This document shows positions 11,986-26,541 of a DNA stretch of 64,000 nucleotides, one piece after another (position 1 is the first letter of the stretch; every line of letters starts with the position of its first letter). The translations under genes and the position numbers were made by a program. The notes under the pieces are model-generated. The model saw only the letters and a program-made list of their open reading frames with translations. It made no database searches and was not told the DNA's origin. The stretch covers positions 124,001 to 188,000 of the forward strand of contig VUYT01000018.1 in NCBI GenBank assembly GCA_008802785.1, read 5' to 3'. Source of the stretch: Symmetrospora coprosmae (taxonomy: Eukaryota > Basidiomycota > Cystobasidiomycetes > Symmetrosporaceae).

Positions 11986-14556
11986 ATGCTGCGCCAACCC
12001 TCCTCGCGGGCAGCAGCTCTTGCGGCGGCGACTGCAGCCTCCGGGCGAACGATGACAGCAAGGCGGACCCTGGCGAGCTTGACGTCCAGGCAGAGCTCGT
12101 CGGCTGGTGCTGCAGGCAGGCAGCAGCTGTGGAAGATGAGGTGCGTGTCCAGCTGTCGACACTGTGCTGCGAGCTTGGAGGCGCTGACAGGCATTGCTCC
12201 CTGCGCTTGCCGTCCGTGTGTATGTGCTGGACGCTCTTCCTCCTGCACCCGCCCAATGCCTCGCCCCTCCGCGGTCTCTCCCACCCAGCCCTGCCCTCAC
12301 CTCGAGCCTCAGCTACAGGCGTAGCGTTGCTGGTCTTCACTCTTCGGCAGTTCAGCATGGTGAGTAGGCGTGCCGTGCGTCAGCATGAGCCAGCTTCGGG
12401 CCCCGCAGCTGACCGCTCCTTGGACAACCGAATGGACCGACGGACAGCCGAGGAGACCATCAAGGTACCCCAGATGGCAGAGTCCATCTCCGAAGGAACG
12501 CTCAAGACGTGGCTCAAGAAGGAGGGGGACTACGTTCAGGCCGACGAGGAGATTGCGAGCATAGAAACGGACAAGGTAGGGGAGATGGGCATGCCGGGGC
12601 AACGGCAGGGGCAGACGCGGAACTCACGTCAAAGCATACTAAAGAACAATCACGCGTGCACAGATTGACGTCGCCATCAATGCCCCCAAAGCAGGCAAGA
12701 TTGGCAAATTCTTTGCGAAAGAAGAGGATACGGTGCAGGTTGGGCAGGACCTGTACACGCTCGACTCGGACGCTGAGGGTGGTAAGCATCAGATTATGGC
12801 TGGTAGTGATACCCACCAGGGCCGTGCCTGAAAGCGTCCCTCCGTACTTTCAGGCGAGTCTTCGGGCAGCAGCAGCGAGAAGAGCGAAAGCCAGCCCAGC
12901 AAGAGCAGCGAGGATAGCGAGCCGAGCCCGGCGACCGACGCCAGCAAGGCAAAGGACATGACTCAGGGAAACAACAAGGCCACCGAGGCGCCCAAGGAGC
13001 GCGAGGTCAATCCTGAGCCTTCCAACGAGCCTTCCGAGGCCAAGAGCGATAACTCTGCCTCTGCACCTGCGCCATCGGGAGATGCCGAGACCATCAAGGT
13101 CCCCCAAATGGCTGAGTCCATCTCTGAGGGCACACTGAAGACGTGGATGAAGAAGGTTGGCGACTTTGTCAAGGCCGACGAGGAGATTGCCAGTATCGAG
13201 ACCGACAAGGTGGGTCACCCTCCTTCGAGGCGATGACTCTCACGCCGAGGCACACTCACTCAGTCTCGCTATATCTATCCACAGATTGATGTCACGATCA
13301 ATGCACCAAAATCGGGCACTATCGTAGAGATCCTTGCAAAGGAGGACGAGACCGTGTCAGTTGGCCAGGATCTGTACAAGCTTGCGCCTGGCGATGGTAG
13401 GTCGCTCATTCCGCACGTAGTTGCTGGTTTGATGGCGTACACGGCCCTGACAGCTGCCTCTTCCGCCGGCTCCAGCGCCATCAGGCGGCTCTTCTTCCTC
13501 ATCAAAGCCGGAACCTACATCGCCGGAAAATACGGCATCAGGCAACCGGAAAGCCAACGAGTCGCGACAGGAGATCACCAATAAGGAGAATGAGCCAAAG
13601 CGGCCAGAGCCCAAGGCTTCCAAGCCTGAGGAGGTGAAGCAGCCCAAATCGCAACCGCAGTCGAGCGGCAAGGACGCAAAGAAGGCAGAAGAGCCAAAGG
13701 CAGCTCAGGCTGGCGCCAGGAACGAGACGCGCGTCAAGATGAACTCGATGCGGAAGCGCATTGCCGAGCGCCTGAAGCAGTCGCAGAACGCGGCGGCCTC
13801 GCTCACGACCTTCAACGAGATCGACATGTCGTCGCTCATGCAGATGCGCAGCCAGTACAAGGATCAGGTACTCAAGAACCACGGCGTCAAGCTCGGGTTC
13901 ATGTCGGCGTTCGCAAAGGCGTCGTGTCTCGCCCTGAAGGAGATCCCAGCGGCCAACGCATCCATCGAGGGTCCAGGTCCCGGAGACCAGATCGTCTACC
14001 GAGACTACGTCGACCTCTCGGTTGCTGTCGCCACCCCGAAAGGTCTCGTCACGCCCGTCGTCAGGAATGCCGAGACGATGAACTTCCTCGAGATTGAGCA
14101 GGCCATTGCTGGACTTGGCAAAAAGGCCAGGGACAACAAACTCACCCTCGAGGACATGGCCGGAGGAACCTTCACCATGTGCGTGGGAAATCAACTTGTG
14201 CATGCCTCATTACGTCGCTGATTCTGCGGTATGTTCTACAGCTCCAACGGTGGCGTCTTCGGCTCGCTCTACGGAACCCCAATCATCAACGTCCCTCAAG
14301 CAGCGGTTCTCGGCATGCACAGCATCAAGGACCGTGCTGTTGTCGTCGACGGCAAGATTGAGATCAGGCCTATCATGGTCGTCGCCTTGACTTACGATCA
14401 CCGGTGAGTCTGGTCGGTAGAGCGAGAACGGATTTGCCGAAGGCGACGGCTGAGGCGAGTGTCCGGCGATCGTGTAGACTCCTCGATGGACGCGAAGCAG
14501 TCACCTTCCTCGTGCGCATCAAGCAGTACATTGAAGACCCGCGCTTCATGCTGTGA
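11986..14556 (+). CDS. KGD2: Dihydrolipoamide succinyltransferase (E2o of 2-oxoglutarate dehydrogenase) with two lipoyl domains
   Basis: Transfers succinyl groups from lipoyl-lysine to CoA in the mitochondrial TCA cycle. Exons: 11986–12140, 12319–12359, 12409–12575, 12664–12781, 12854–13209, 13285–13396, 13542–14178, 14242–14403, 14478–14556; 608 residues. The order is a mitochondrial presequence ([20 protein letters not shown], Arg/Ala/Ser-rich), lipoyl domain 1 (about 82–158, lysine 121 in IETDK), a Ser/Lys/Glu linker, lipoyl domain 2 (about 240–316, lysine 279 in IETDK), a Lys/Pro/Glu-rich linker, and the catalytic core starting [15 protein letters not shown] with the active-site DHRLLDG split by the last intron. 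Yeast and animal E2o have one lipoyl domain, so the second copy is unusual. In both domains the intron directly follows the lipoyl-lysine codon. No canonical E3-binding domain is seen, as usual for eukaryotic E2o. Confidence 0.93.
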
Positions 14557-15563
14557 GCGATGTGTCAACTGGCAGAGCGTGCCGATCCTGGCGAACTGAC
14601 CTTTCTGCTTCACATCACCACCAGTCTGGCATGAGAGCCGTACGCATCTGGCCACAATACATGACTGTCCCCCTTCACTAGCGTCTGGCGCACCTTGTAG
14701 TCTGTGCTGTAACAAATACCAAGGATGTCTAGCTGGCATGGTCTCGCAGAATCTAATTGAGCGGTTGACATGCTGAATCCGCGAAGGCGCCGAAGCAAGC
14801 GCGACGGATGTCTGTGTGTACCGTACTGTGCGCAGCAACCAGTACGTTGTGCCGACGAGCCTGCTCTCCTGCTCACTATACCGACGGCCTGGGCTGGGTG
14901 TCCGGGGGCAAGTCGCCAGTAGTCCCATTCCGGCCACGAGGTGCCGTAATCAAGTGGACCCACCCTCTCTGCTCCCGAACCGTAATCAGACAGACAGCAG
15001 TGGCGGCCTGACAGGCCAGGCAGAAACTGGTCGATACCGGCACATTACCACATTGATGTATATCTGCTGCAGACACGCCCATTGCGACCAATGACATTCG
15101 TCGTCGCGAGTTCGCTGTGCTGATGAGGTCGTTGTCTACCAACGCACTGACCGCTCGTCAAGGCAGCACCAGCGCCGAGACAGCAATGGCACTCTCGCAC
15201 TGCGGCCCTAGCTGACGAGAGCGACAAGCAACCTTTCGTACTCTATGCGAGGCTCTCTATACTGGCGCTGCTGGCGAAGCCAGTTGCCGGATACTTTCGA
15301 CGGAAAGTCGCGGTGACCGCACCGGATGCAGAACGCCGAAAACCACGCTGTGGGAAGTGCCGGTACCACAAATCCCTGCTGCTCATCTAATATTCTGCTC
15401 GCCTGTCCAGCTTGGGATATTCACCCTGACTGAGCTTCTCGCTTCCTCTTTCATCTTTTACCAGTCCTCTGCCCAACTCCACGAAGCTCGTCGCCACATT
15501 CTACTAAGAGCTCTGAGCTCTTCCGTGACACACCGCTCTTTCTGCATCAGACATCCATCCGAC
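14557..15563. other. Intergenic region, no gene recognised
   Basis: About 1.0 kb between KGD2 and the GT61 gene. Both strands have only short scattered frames. It likely holds the KGD2 3' UTR and the GT61 promoter. A pyrimidine-rich stretch precedes the start at 15564. Confidence 0.5.
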
Positions 15564-17550
15564 ATGGCTATCGTCCTGTCAAGTCCCGTGCCAACCACCG
15601 GGCACTGGACGACAGCGCCTGCTCCAGACTCGCGCGTCACTCGCCGTCAGCGCTGGACCCGCAGCCTTCTCGTCATCGCGTTCGCTTCTATCCTGCTGTC
15701 AACCTACTGGTCGAGCAGTCATTCCCATACCGTGATCGTCAATACCTCACAGAGCGGAGGAGGCTATCTTTCGTCCGTCATTCAGGCCACACAGAAGGCC
15801 ATGGGCAGGCGGCCGACCGTGCCTAGCAGGGGCTACGAAGATCTGCATCACGACCTTGGGCGCTTCGCGCCGCGCACTTCGGTCCTGGCGCATACTCCAG
15901 GCTGTACTGTATGTGATCGCCGCCGTCCGCTCTAACCCATTCCTGACAACCGGCAACCCGCTGATCCAGTCTGCTCGACGCTCAGACTTTGGACAACCTC
16001 TACGTATGGAACGGAGTACGTCAGCGCTCACTGACCTTGCGCAAGTGGAGTGCCCGAAGCTGACTACGTCCCATCCCTCCTTTCCATGCAGACCATGTAC
16101 CTTGTAACGGACGATGCATCGTCTCTGCCTCAGCTCTTCCACATCAACTCAGGTGAGTAGTCTGCCTCGAGCGTTTTCTTTATGCGCGAAGAGCTTTGAT
16201 CTTTCCTGACATTGTGAGGCGAGCTAGGCTGGCACACCATGCACTTCCAATGGCAATATGTTCGATGACCCGCAATACATCCAGGCCATCAGTCCGAGCG
16301 ATGCGCTTCAGCTCTTTGGTGCACACGCTACGCGCCAGTCAGGCGTGACCATGATGATGAAGGATATCTACCTGCAGCACTACGCGCACTTCACCATGGA
16401 GAGCATCCTCACGCTCTGGACAACGTATGCCGCCGGCGCTTCGCCAGACGGACGAGCTCCTTTGCCCTTCCCAGAGCGCATGGTCTTTACCGAGCTTAAT
16501 GACCCTGATTGGAGAGACGGGAGCGTCAAAATGAACGGCTTTGTCCTCAAGCACGCCTTTCCCGGGATGGGCGTCCAGTACAAGCGGGACTGGGAGGAGA
16601 AGGCAGAGTTTGGCACAGTCGACGTGTATGATCGGGTCGTCTTGCTGTGAGCCGCTAAAATGCATGAGCCGGGCTACAGACAACATTCGCTGATCTATCT
16701 TATCTGCCGGGATGCAGCGACCGGCCTGCAACCCACTTCTCCGCAAGCAATGCCGCATCAAACAAGATTCTAGCGGCCATCGCAGCGCTTCCTCGGGGCC
16801 GCAACTTCTGGGAGCCCGTTCGCAACTCCATGCTTGCTTCTCTGCCACTGCCACAGAAGGCCAAGGATGAGCGCAAGCTCGTCGTGACGTACGTCTCGCG
16901 GCAGCACGCTGCCAAAGGCCGACGTCTCGCGGTCGAAGACAACGCGCGGCTTGAGGCGGCATTGAAGGCGCTGGAGCCCGAGTTTGAGGTCAACCTCGTC
17001 TACTTCGAGGAGCACGACAGGGCCGAACAAATCCAGATTGCGGCTCGCTCAGATGTGGGTCTCAGGGCCATCGAATGCAAGCAGGCCTTTGGAAAGGTCA
17101 GGCTGATTCGTCGAGATACCTCCACACGCTCTAAAGATCTTGCTCGGCCTGCATGGTAACGGCTTGACGCATCTCCTGTGGCTCGGCAAACAGTCCCTCG
17201 TCATCGAGATGATGCTCGCGGGTGGGTTCTGCCAGAGGACCGTCGACGGCTAATGACGCGCAATCCGCTGAGACCACCCATATACAGGCGGCTGGGCTCG
17301 TGATTTCGAACTGCCAGCGACCATGCTAGGCCATCACTATGTTGCAATACATAACGACACGCTCATTCGGGGATCAGAAATGGCACCTACCATGGTCATT
17401 CCAGAAGGCTTCCACGGCCAAGGTATCAATGTGCAGCCGGAGCCCATCCTGGCTGCCATTCGGGCTTTCCAGGCAGGCCGGAAAGCTGGCAAAGAGCCCG
17501 TCTTCCCGCCGCATAGGACGTCATTCCGCCACGGCTCGACGGCGTGGTGA
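15564..17550 (+). CDS. GT61/DUF563-type glycosyltransferase, type II membrane protein
   Basis: Exons: 15564–15908, 15986–16015, 16092–16152, 16228–16646, 16718–17054, 17137–17221, 17288–17550. A short cytoplasmic N-terminus is followed by one membrane anchor (SLLVIAFASILLSTYW) and a luminal domain. Family features are LDNLYVWNGTMYLVTDD, MMMKDIYLQHYAHFTMES, LVVTYVSRQHAAKGRRL and the diagnostic LLGLHGNGLTHLLWL block near the C-terminus. It probably acts in the Golgi on glycans or cell-wall polymers; donor and acceptor are unknown. The junction between exons 3 and 4 does not keep frame: with the best donor (after 16152) and acceptor (before 16228) the model is one base too long. A 25-base GT–AG intron at 16252–16276 would restore frame but removes conserved-looking residues (MFDDPQYIQ). 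The locus may carry a sequence error or a small lesion. Confidence 0.8.
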
Positions 17551-17861
17551 TCTCGCCACTCTGTGGTACATATAGCAGTCGCAGTTGGGCACAAGTCTGT
17601 ATGACCAGGCACCCTGTATGATTAGGGATCGGTGTAGCCATTGGTGAGCATAGTGTAGCCTGCAGCAATCTTTTTCATCATGCACCGAAATCACCGAGAT
17701 TGAAATGACGCCGATCTCCTGGCTGCGGGGACGCAGATCCGGGCGGGCCCGCGTCTTTACGTCAATTGCAGGACAGCTCCAGCTCTCGTTCTCATTTGCT
17801 CTACACCCTTTCTACTCCCTGCATTCACGAACGCTCAGCAGCAATACCACCAGCAGCAAAC
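17551..17861. other. Short intergenic region
   Basis: 311 bases between the GT61 gene and the first hydrophilic-protein gene, with no coding signal. It is pyrimidine-rich just before 17862. Confidence 0.5.
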
Positions 17862-18501
17862 ATGTCGACCTCATTCACCCCGTTGGCGGCAGCTCGCTGG
17901 CCCTTTCTTTTCTGGAGAGCCGGCTTCTGACATTCTGCAGCTACTCCAATCCACAGCGAGAAGGTGCAGGGAGCAGGCCAGTGGGCATCTGGGTGAGCTG
18001 GAATAGATAGCACGGCATCCCCTGCACATGTTCATGGGCTGAGCCGAATGAACATCCTATCCTGGCATCTTCAGTACCGTCGTCCGCGAGATTGAAGGTG
18101 CCTTTTCCATAGGAAGACACGGATCTCGACAGGAGCCTGAGTACCAGGCTTACGCATAGGCTTCCCTCACTTGCTCCCTCTCGCACATGCGCAGGCCACA
18201 TGAACCCCAAGAACAACCCCTCCAATGCTCCCATCGGAAAGCACGGTGGCGTGCCCGACGTCGGTGAGTTGCGCTCGCTGGCTCTGCGCGAAATGGCGGA
18301 GGATGTCCTGCGGGACAAGCTCGACCTCATTGGTTATGAGACGACGTGCCTCTGACGCAGTGTACCTGTCTTGCCTGTTACACTCCCCGTTCTCGTGCCG
18401 AAGACTACGACGCCAGCAAGCTCAAAGACAAGCTCAGTGGTAACTCCAGCAAGACTGGCACAGCCGAGCCCAGCAGCAAGACCACCAACACTTCGATCTA
18501 A
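17862..18501 (+). CDS. Small hydrophilic protein, paralogue of the next gene (dehydrin-like)
   Basis: Five small exons: 17862–17881, 17957–17992, 18075–18097, 18195–18332, 18404–18501, giving 104 residues. It starts MSTSFTPEKVQGAGQWASG followed by TVVREIEGH, and ends with DYDASKLKDKLSG and a Ser/Lys/Thr tail. The model rests on its match to the downstream gene: both have a phase-2 first intron, 56 coding bases in exons 1 plus 2, the motif (G)QWASG/NWAPG followed by VREIEGH, and GGVPDV/GGVPNV. The KLKDKLSG segment resembles the Lys-rich amphipathic K-segment of plant dehydrins (KIKEKLPG). There is no signal peptide or membrane helix. A desiccation or stress-protective (hydrophilin) role is inference only. 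Reading straight through exon 1 gives a hydrophobic frame that stops quickly, which I rejected. Confidence 0.72.
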
Positions 18502-19123
18502 TAAAGGTGTGCTGCTCGCAGGCGCTTCCTGCAGGACGAGGATGCATGGGTCCTGAGCATGACTCTGAGGTCGCATATGCGACCCATTCCGACTTGTGCG
18601 GGGGGCTTTGTTCAGACTCTGCCGGTGATGCTATCAGGTGTAACCTATACATGAGCGCCTGAATGTAGCTGCAAAAGTCCATGCTATGTGTAGAGAAGAA
18701 GATGCCGTGAAGCTGACCAGTCTGAGATCTGGAGCGTCCTGCGAGCGCGCATACGAGTACGCTGGTCAGTGGCGCGCCCTGCCGAGAAAGCCTCTCGCTG
18801 GGAATACACAGCAGCCAACAGATGTCTGCTTCATACATGTCCATGAGATGCGCTTGTACCTGTATAATCTGGCTACGCGAGTACCGTACTCTTGCCTCAT
18901 CACCGCGCGCCCGGAGGTCCGAGCGGAATTGCATGCATGATTTTGGAGCGCCGACGTCATCGCGGCCGGCGGCAGGGAGGGCGGGGCGATGACGCCTATG
19001 GGGCGAAGCTCGCTCACGGTCTACACACGAGCAGCTCTGCAGCTTTCCTTCCCTCCTGTTCCACACAATCACACACAAGCAGAACACCCTCTCCATACAC
19101 AACAACCCACCTGATAACCAAGC
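18502..19123. other. Intergenic region between the tandem hydrophilic-protein genes
   Basis: 622 bases that probably contain the promoter of the second gene. The last 100 bases before 19124 are C/A-rich, as in fungal leaders of abundant mRNAs. No RNA gene is recognised. Confidence 0.5.
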
Positions 19124-20338
19124 ATGTCCAACACTGAGTTCAACACGTTCGCATCTTCCGCTGATCTCCCTCACGCCTCTGCTGCGGACGGCTGCGGGGC
19201 TCTTCTTGCGATACACCAGGCTGACTTCTATGCCTTTCCCTTTCCCATCCCTTACCTTCGAACCCCTTCACCTTCTCTGACTTGTTCTCACATCGTCCTG
19301 GGCGTCTTATCTCGCTCATCAGCGGCGTCCACGGATCCGGCAACTGGGCCCCTGGGTGAGTCTTTCGGCGTCAGCCTCGGCATGTCATGCATAGAGGCAC
19401 TCGCTCATCCTCCTTCTTCATGGACAACAGCACGACCGTCCGAGAGATTGAGGGCCACTTCCACAAGGAGAACGAGCCCAAGGGAGCCGCTCCCATTTCC
19501 GAGACTGGCGGCGTCCCCAACGTCGACTACTCGACCAAGGACAAGATCAAGGACGCCGTCACTGGTCACTCGCACGGCTCTGGCTCGCACTCTGGTGCCG
19601 GCATTGGCTCGAGCAGCACCGGCTCCGGTCTCACTGGTAGCCACGGCTCGAGCACTGGCTCCGGTCTGACCGGCTCCAGCGCCGTCGGCACTGGCTCGTC
19701 CGGTCTCTCTGGCAACCACCCCGGAACCTCGGACGGGGCCACTCACGGCATCTCGGACGTCGCATCGAGGGATCTGAAGGAGCAGTCGTCGTCGACGACT
19801 GGCCTCGGCGCTACTGGCCACAGCGGACAGCAGGGGCACGGCCTCGGCACAACCACTGCCACCGGCACTGCCGCGCCCGACAGTGGGTTTATGCACTCTC
19901 GCTGTGGTTGTGGCTCATGCTAATAAGTTTTCTATTCAGGCCGAGTCGGCGACAGCTCCAACAGCGGCTCGCTCGCTGACAAGGCCAAGAGCGCTGTAAG
20001 CGGCTCGACCAACTCGTCTGGCCGCACCGACGCCGACACGAACAGTGAGTTAGGATTGCCTGAGGAACAAGTGTGCACGACCAGTTTGCCCGTGCTTATG
20101 GCTTGCTTGCTTCCACACCACAGCCGCCTCCGGCAAGGCTCAGCAGGTCGGCCAGCAGGGCTTCAACAAGGCAACCGGTGCCGACGGCGCACACAGCCAC
20201 GCACCGGAGGAGAAGTTCGGCGCCGGAGGCCACCACGGCTCGACCGACTCGCCCACTGGCGTGCACGGCTCGACTGCTCCGCACAAGGAGGGTGTCTTTG
20301 AGAAGATCAAGCACGCCATCTCTGGTGACAAGAAGTAG
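19124..20338 (+). CDS. Gly/Ser/His-rich hydrophilin with dehydrin K-segment-like motifs
   Basis: Exons: 19124–19146, 19323–19355, 19431–19882, 19940–20044, 20124–20338; 275 residues. It begins MSNTEFNTGVHGSGNWAPG, then TTVREIEGHFHKENEPKG, shared in pattern with the upstream gene. The body is strongly hydrophilic and Gly/Ser/Thr/His-rich, with GSSTGSGLTGS-type repeats. Three segments resemble the dehydrin K-segment: STKDKIKDAVTG, LADKAKSAVSG and the C-terminal HKEGVFEKIKHAISG. It has no Cys- or Trp-rich core, signal peptide or membrane helix. Such composition is typical of LEA/hydrophilin proteins that protect against dehydration, and here function is inferred from composition alone. Codon use is strongly C-ending, which may indicate high expression. 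Confidence 0.82.
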
Positions 20339-20864
20339 ATGGCGAGTTCGCAATCAACGCAGGCGCTCATTCCTATGTCTGCCTCACCATGTATCTTATC
20401 CATACACGCGTATATCGAATGCCGATAAAGTAATGCACAAGAGTGCCGTCTCTCCCTCTCCTATGACTTTCGCGAATCCGCTTCGATCCGATGTGTGCTT
20501 TTCCGCGAGTGTTGCGCTCTGATACGAAACGATGGTGCATCCTGAGCGGTATCTCTGTGCCTGATGCTGGTGGGGTGTGTCTGAACACTGCGTCTTTGTC
20601 AAGCTGCGGACGCGCCTCCCGAAAAGTCGCCTCAGCTTCGCAAGGGCAGGCAGGGCCAGGGCCCAAGCGTGCGTCGTCGCCCTTGCCCCCTCTCGAGCTG
20701 CATCATCGTAACAAAGCGCCCTCTCTCTCTCTCTTCTTTTCCTTCTTCCTGCATCAACTGCACGCACGTACAACTTTCTTAATACTCTCTCTGCACTTTG
20801 CTTCTCCCTTCCGAGTCGCTCGTTTCTCGCACTCTTAACCCACTACCACCCACCCCTCTCGAAA
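20339..20864. other. Intergenic region with pyrimidine-rich ERG6 leader
   Basis: 526 bases. A CT-rich tract at about 20720–20750 and pyrimidine-rich sequence up to 20864 are typical of a fungal core promoter and leader. No gene is recognised. Confidence 0.5.
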
Positions 20865-22592
20865 ATGGTCAACGCGCCGAGCGGAACCTCGAGCCAGCTC
20901 GCAAAGAACAACGGCAATGGCGACGTGAGGAACAGGGCGGGCATTGCCAACTACACAAAGCACTGGAATGCAGACTCGACAAAGGATACGGCCGAGCAGA
21001 TGGACGCCAGGAAGACATCCTACACGGATGTTGTGAACGGTGAGTGCGTGCGAGCGGAGCGACGGCGAGGCACCTGCAGACCAAGGGGGTTGAGGGTAGC
21101 ATGCGATGCGCCCCGAGCTCCAGAGCTGACGCTGTATGCTTTATACTGCGCCTGGCGCTTCCTATCGTCATCAGGCTACTATGATGGTGAGTTCGACCGC
21201 CGTCGCTGCTTGCCTCCTTCGAGACCGGCAGATAGGCATGCAGTTTCGCTGACGACGGTCCTCTGCCTCTTCATGCAGGCGCCACCGAGCTCTACGAGTA
21301 TGGCTGGGGAACGAGCTTCCACTTTGCGAGGTGGGCTGCTCCAGACCTGGCTTCCCTCGGGGAGGAGCGAGCATTGTCACCTAGCAGAGCGAGTGCGCTT
21401 ATCATCCTGCTTGGGCAATCCCCCGACGCAGGTACTACAAGGGCGAGGCCTTCTACCAGGCCATTGCACGCCACGAGCACTACCTCTCCGCTCAGATGGG
21501 CCTCAAGCCGGGAATGAAGGTGCTCGACGTCGGGTGCGGCGTGGGCGGGCCCGCGCGCGAGATTGCGCGGTTCAGCGGGGCGCACATCACGGGCCTCAAC
21601 AACAACCAGTTCCAGGTGGAGCGCGCAACAAAGTACACTGCGCGAGCGGGCCTCTCGGACCAGGTCGACTTTGTCAAGGCCGACTTTATGAAGCTCGCAG
21701 AGCACTTTGGGCCCAACAGCTTTGACGCCGTCTATGCCATCGAGGCCACCGTGCACGCTCCCAACTTTGAGGGGATCTACAACGAGATCAAGAAGGTCCT
21801 CAAGCCGGGAGGTATTGTGAGTGGCTGGACTGCGTGCCGTCGATGCGGTCCGTTCCCAACTTTCAGGCAGCCGGCTCATCTCGCTAATACTCGTGTCCCC
21901 CATCCGCTTGCCCTCGCTCCGCATCCTCGACGCACATGGGATATAGTTCGGCGTCTACGAGTGGTGCATGACGGACAGCTACGACGCGTCCAACCCTCAC
22001 CACCGCCACATTGCGCACGGCATCGAGGTCGGCGACGGTATTCCGGAGATGCGCACGATTGAGAATGCCAGGAACGCGCTCAAGAGCGCTGGCCTCGAGA
22101 TTCTCGTTGACGATGACCTTGCCGACAAAAACGACGCCATTGTGGGTGGCACTGGGCGTGCCTAGCGACAGCATGCGACTAAAGCGTGGCTGGCTGACGG
22201 ATTCGTGGCTCGTGTCTCGTTACAACAAAAACCCCAGCCCTGGTACTACCCGCTCGAGGGCGACATCCGCAAGATCCAGACGCTCTGGGACGCCGTCATG
22301 GTTGCGCGCATGACGTGGCTCGGCAAGGTCGTGACGCAGAACAGCGTGTGGCTCATGGAGAAGGTCGGCCTCGTGCCCGTAGGGACGTACGATGTCGGAG
22401 AGGCGCTCAAGCTCGCTGCCGACGCTCTTGTCGCCGGAGGCCGCGAGAAGCTTTTCACTCCGATGCGTACGTTTATCTGCCAGCTTCTGGTCTGTCAGTC
22501 ATCGCGGGCGACCCAGCTGATGGCACTGCTCCTCCATTCGGCCCACAGAGCTCTTCGTCTGCAAGAAGCCCGAGCATTCCAACGGCTACTAG
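20865..22592 (+). CDS. ERG6: Sterol 24-C-methyltransferase
   Basis: Methylates the sterol side chain at C-24 using S-adenosylmethionine, a fungus-specific step of ergosterol synthesis at the ER or lipid droplets. Exons: 20865–21039, 21175–21186, 21279–21330, 21432–21816, 21947–22141, 22238–22466, 22549–22592; 363 residues, normal for the family. Motifs: [21 protein letters not shown] (split by introns), the SAM-binding [50 protein letters not shown] and the C-terminal LFVCKKPE. Exon 2 is only 12 bases and codes for part of GYYDG. All junctions keep frame. The downstream neighbour is polo kinase in the same orientation, 0.7 kb away. Confidence 0.96.
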
Positions 22593-23287
22593 TCGGGGCC
22601 TGCCGCATCGGCCTATCCTATCCTCTTCGTTGTGCCCTCCGCGGCTTGTCTGCTTTCCTTGGGTCTCCAGTAAAAGGCGGCTCTTTCGAGCAGCGCTTTC
22701 TCCCCTGTTGCACCGTGCTCTCCCCTTCGTCCCGCGAGACCCGAGAGATGCGCCGCCCTTCGGTGTCAGAGTTGGCCCGACCTCTGCCCGTTTGCAGCTG
22801 GACGCCTACAAGTATGTAACAGCGGGACGTCGTGTCTGCGCGTGCACTTCCCCCGTGTCCGGCTCCCGTCCCTGCACTGCCGATCGCACTTTCTGACGCG
22901 TGCATGTCGGTGGCGTCGGTCGTTTCGGACGCTGGGCGTTGTTGTTTTCGAGGAGAGCGGGCGAGCCGGCTCTTTGTCGTCTGCAACCGTCTACAGTACT
23001 AGTAGTGCGAAAGCGAAGAGGCACAGCCAGATATCACATCCCATCCCCTTCTTGGACACAGACCAGACCAACTCGACGGTCGACCCTCTCGTCTACGGTG
23101 ATCCGGTCTGACCTGAGTCCAGCGGTCACTCGAGCGGAGCTGCTGCCAGTGCCAGCCGCACGACCATCAAGCTTCCCTTCTCGCTCATCACGACGACGAC
23201 GACGACGGCAAGCAGCTCGTCGTGACCAGACCTCTCGAAAGTCACGCGTCGCAACCTCCACACACCCGCTCCCTCTCCTCGCTCACC
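22593..23287. other. Intergenic region (ERG6 3' end, polo kinase promoter)
   Basis: 695 bases with no convincing coding frame. It contains a short (GACGAC)n-like patch near 23190–23210 just upstream of the kinase. Confidence 0.5.
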
Positions 23288-26249
<2,962 letters not shown>

Positions 26250-26541
26250 GAGTACCGCCCGATAATGGACCTGTCTGTATGCCGACAACCGGCGATTCGC
26301 GATATACGATCGCTTATACCTAGCATCGACGTGATTGTTGTACCACCAGTTCCGATCGTTGGCTTTCAGATTTCGCTTTCTCAGGTCCGCTTCCTGGACG
26401 ACGACGCTGTTGCAGCCCTGTCATGTTATGCCTGTCGCAATGCAGTTATCCATGCGAACCAACGGCGCTGCATTACTGAAGGCTGTATACCTCGACAGGA
26501 TGGCTACGGACCAAAGTGCTGGTACAACGTCGTTCGGGACA

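Noticed and set aside
17862-17930. Continuous reading MSTSFTPLAAARWPFLFW as a small membrane protein (ATP synthase J-like)
   Set aside because: The frame stops at once with no usable donor. Splicing after base 17881 instead gives a product matching the neighbouring paralogue.
22205-22819. 204-codon plus-strand frame continuing past the ERG6 exon
   Set aside because: Only the first part is ERG6 (exon 6). Beyond 22466 it reads through an intron and 3' sequence, while splicing restores the conserved LFVCKKPE end.
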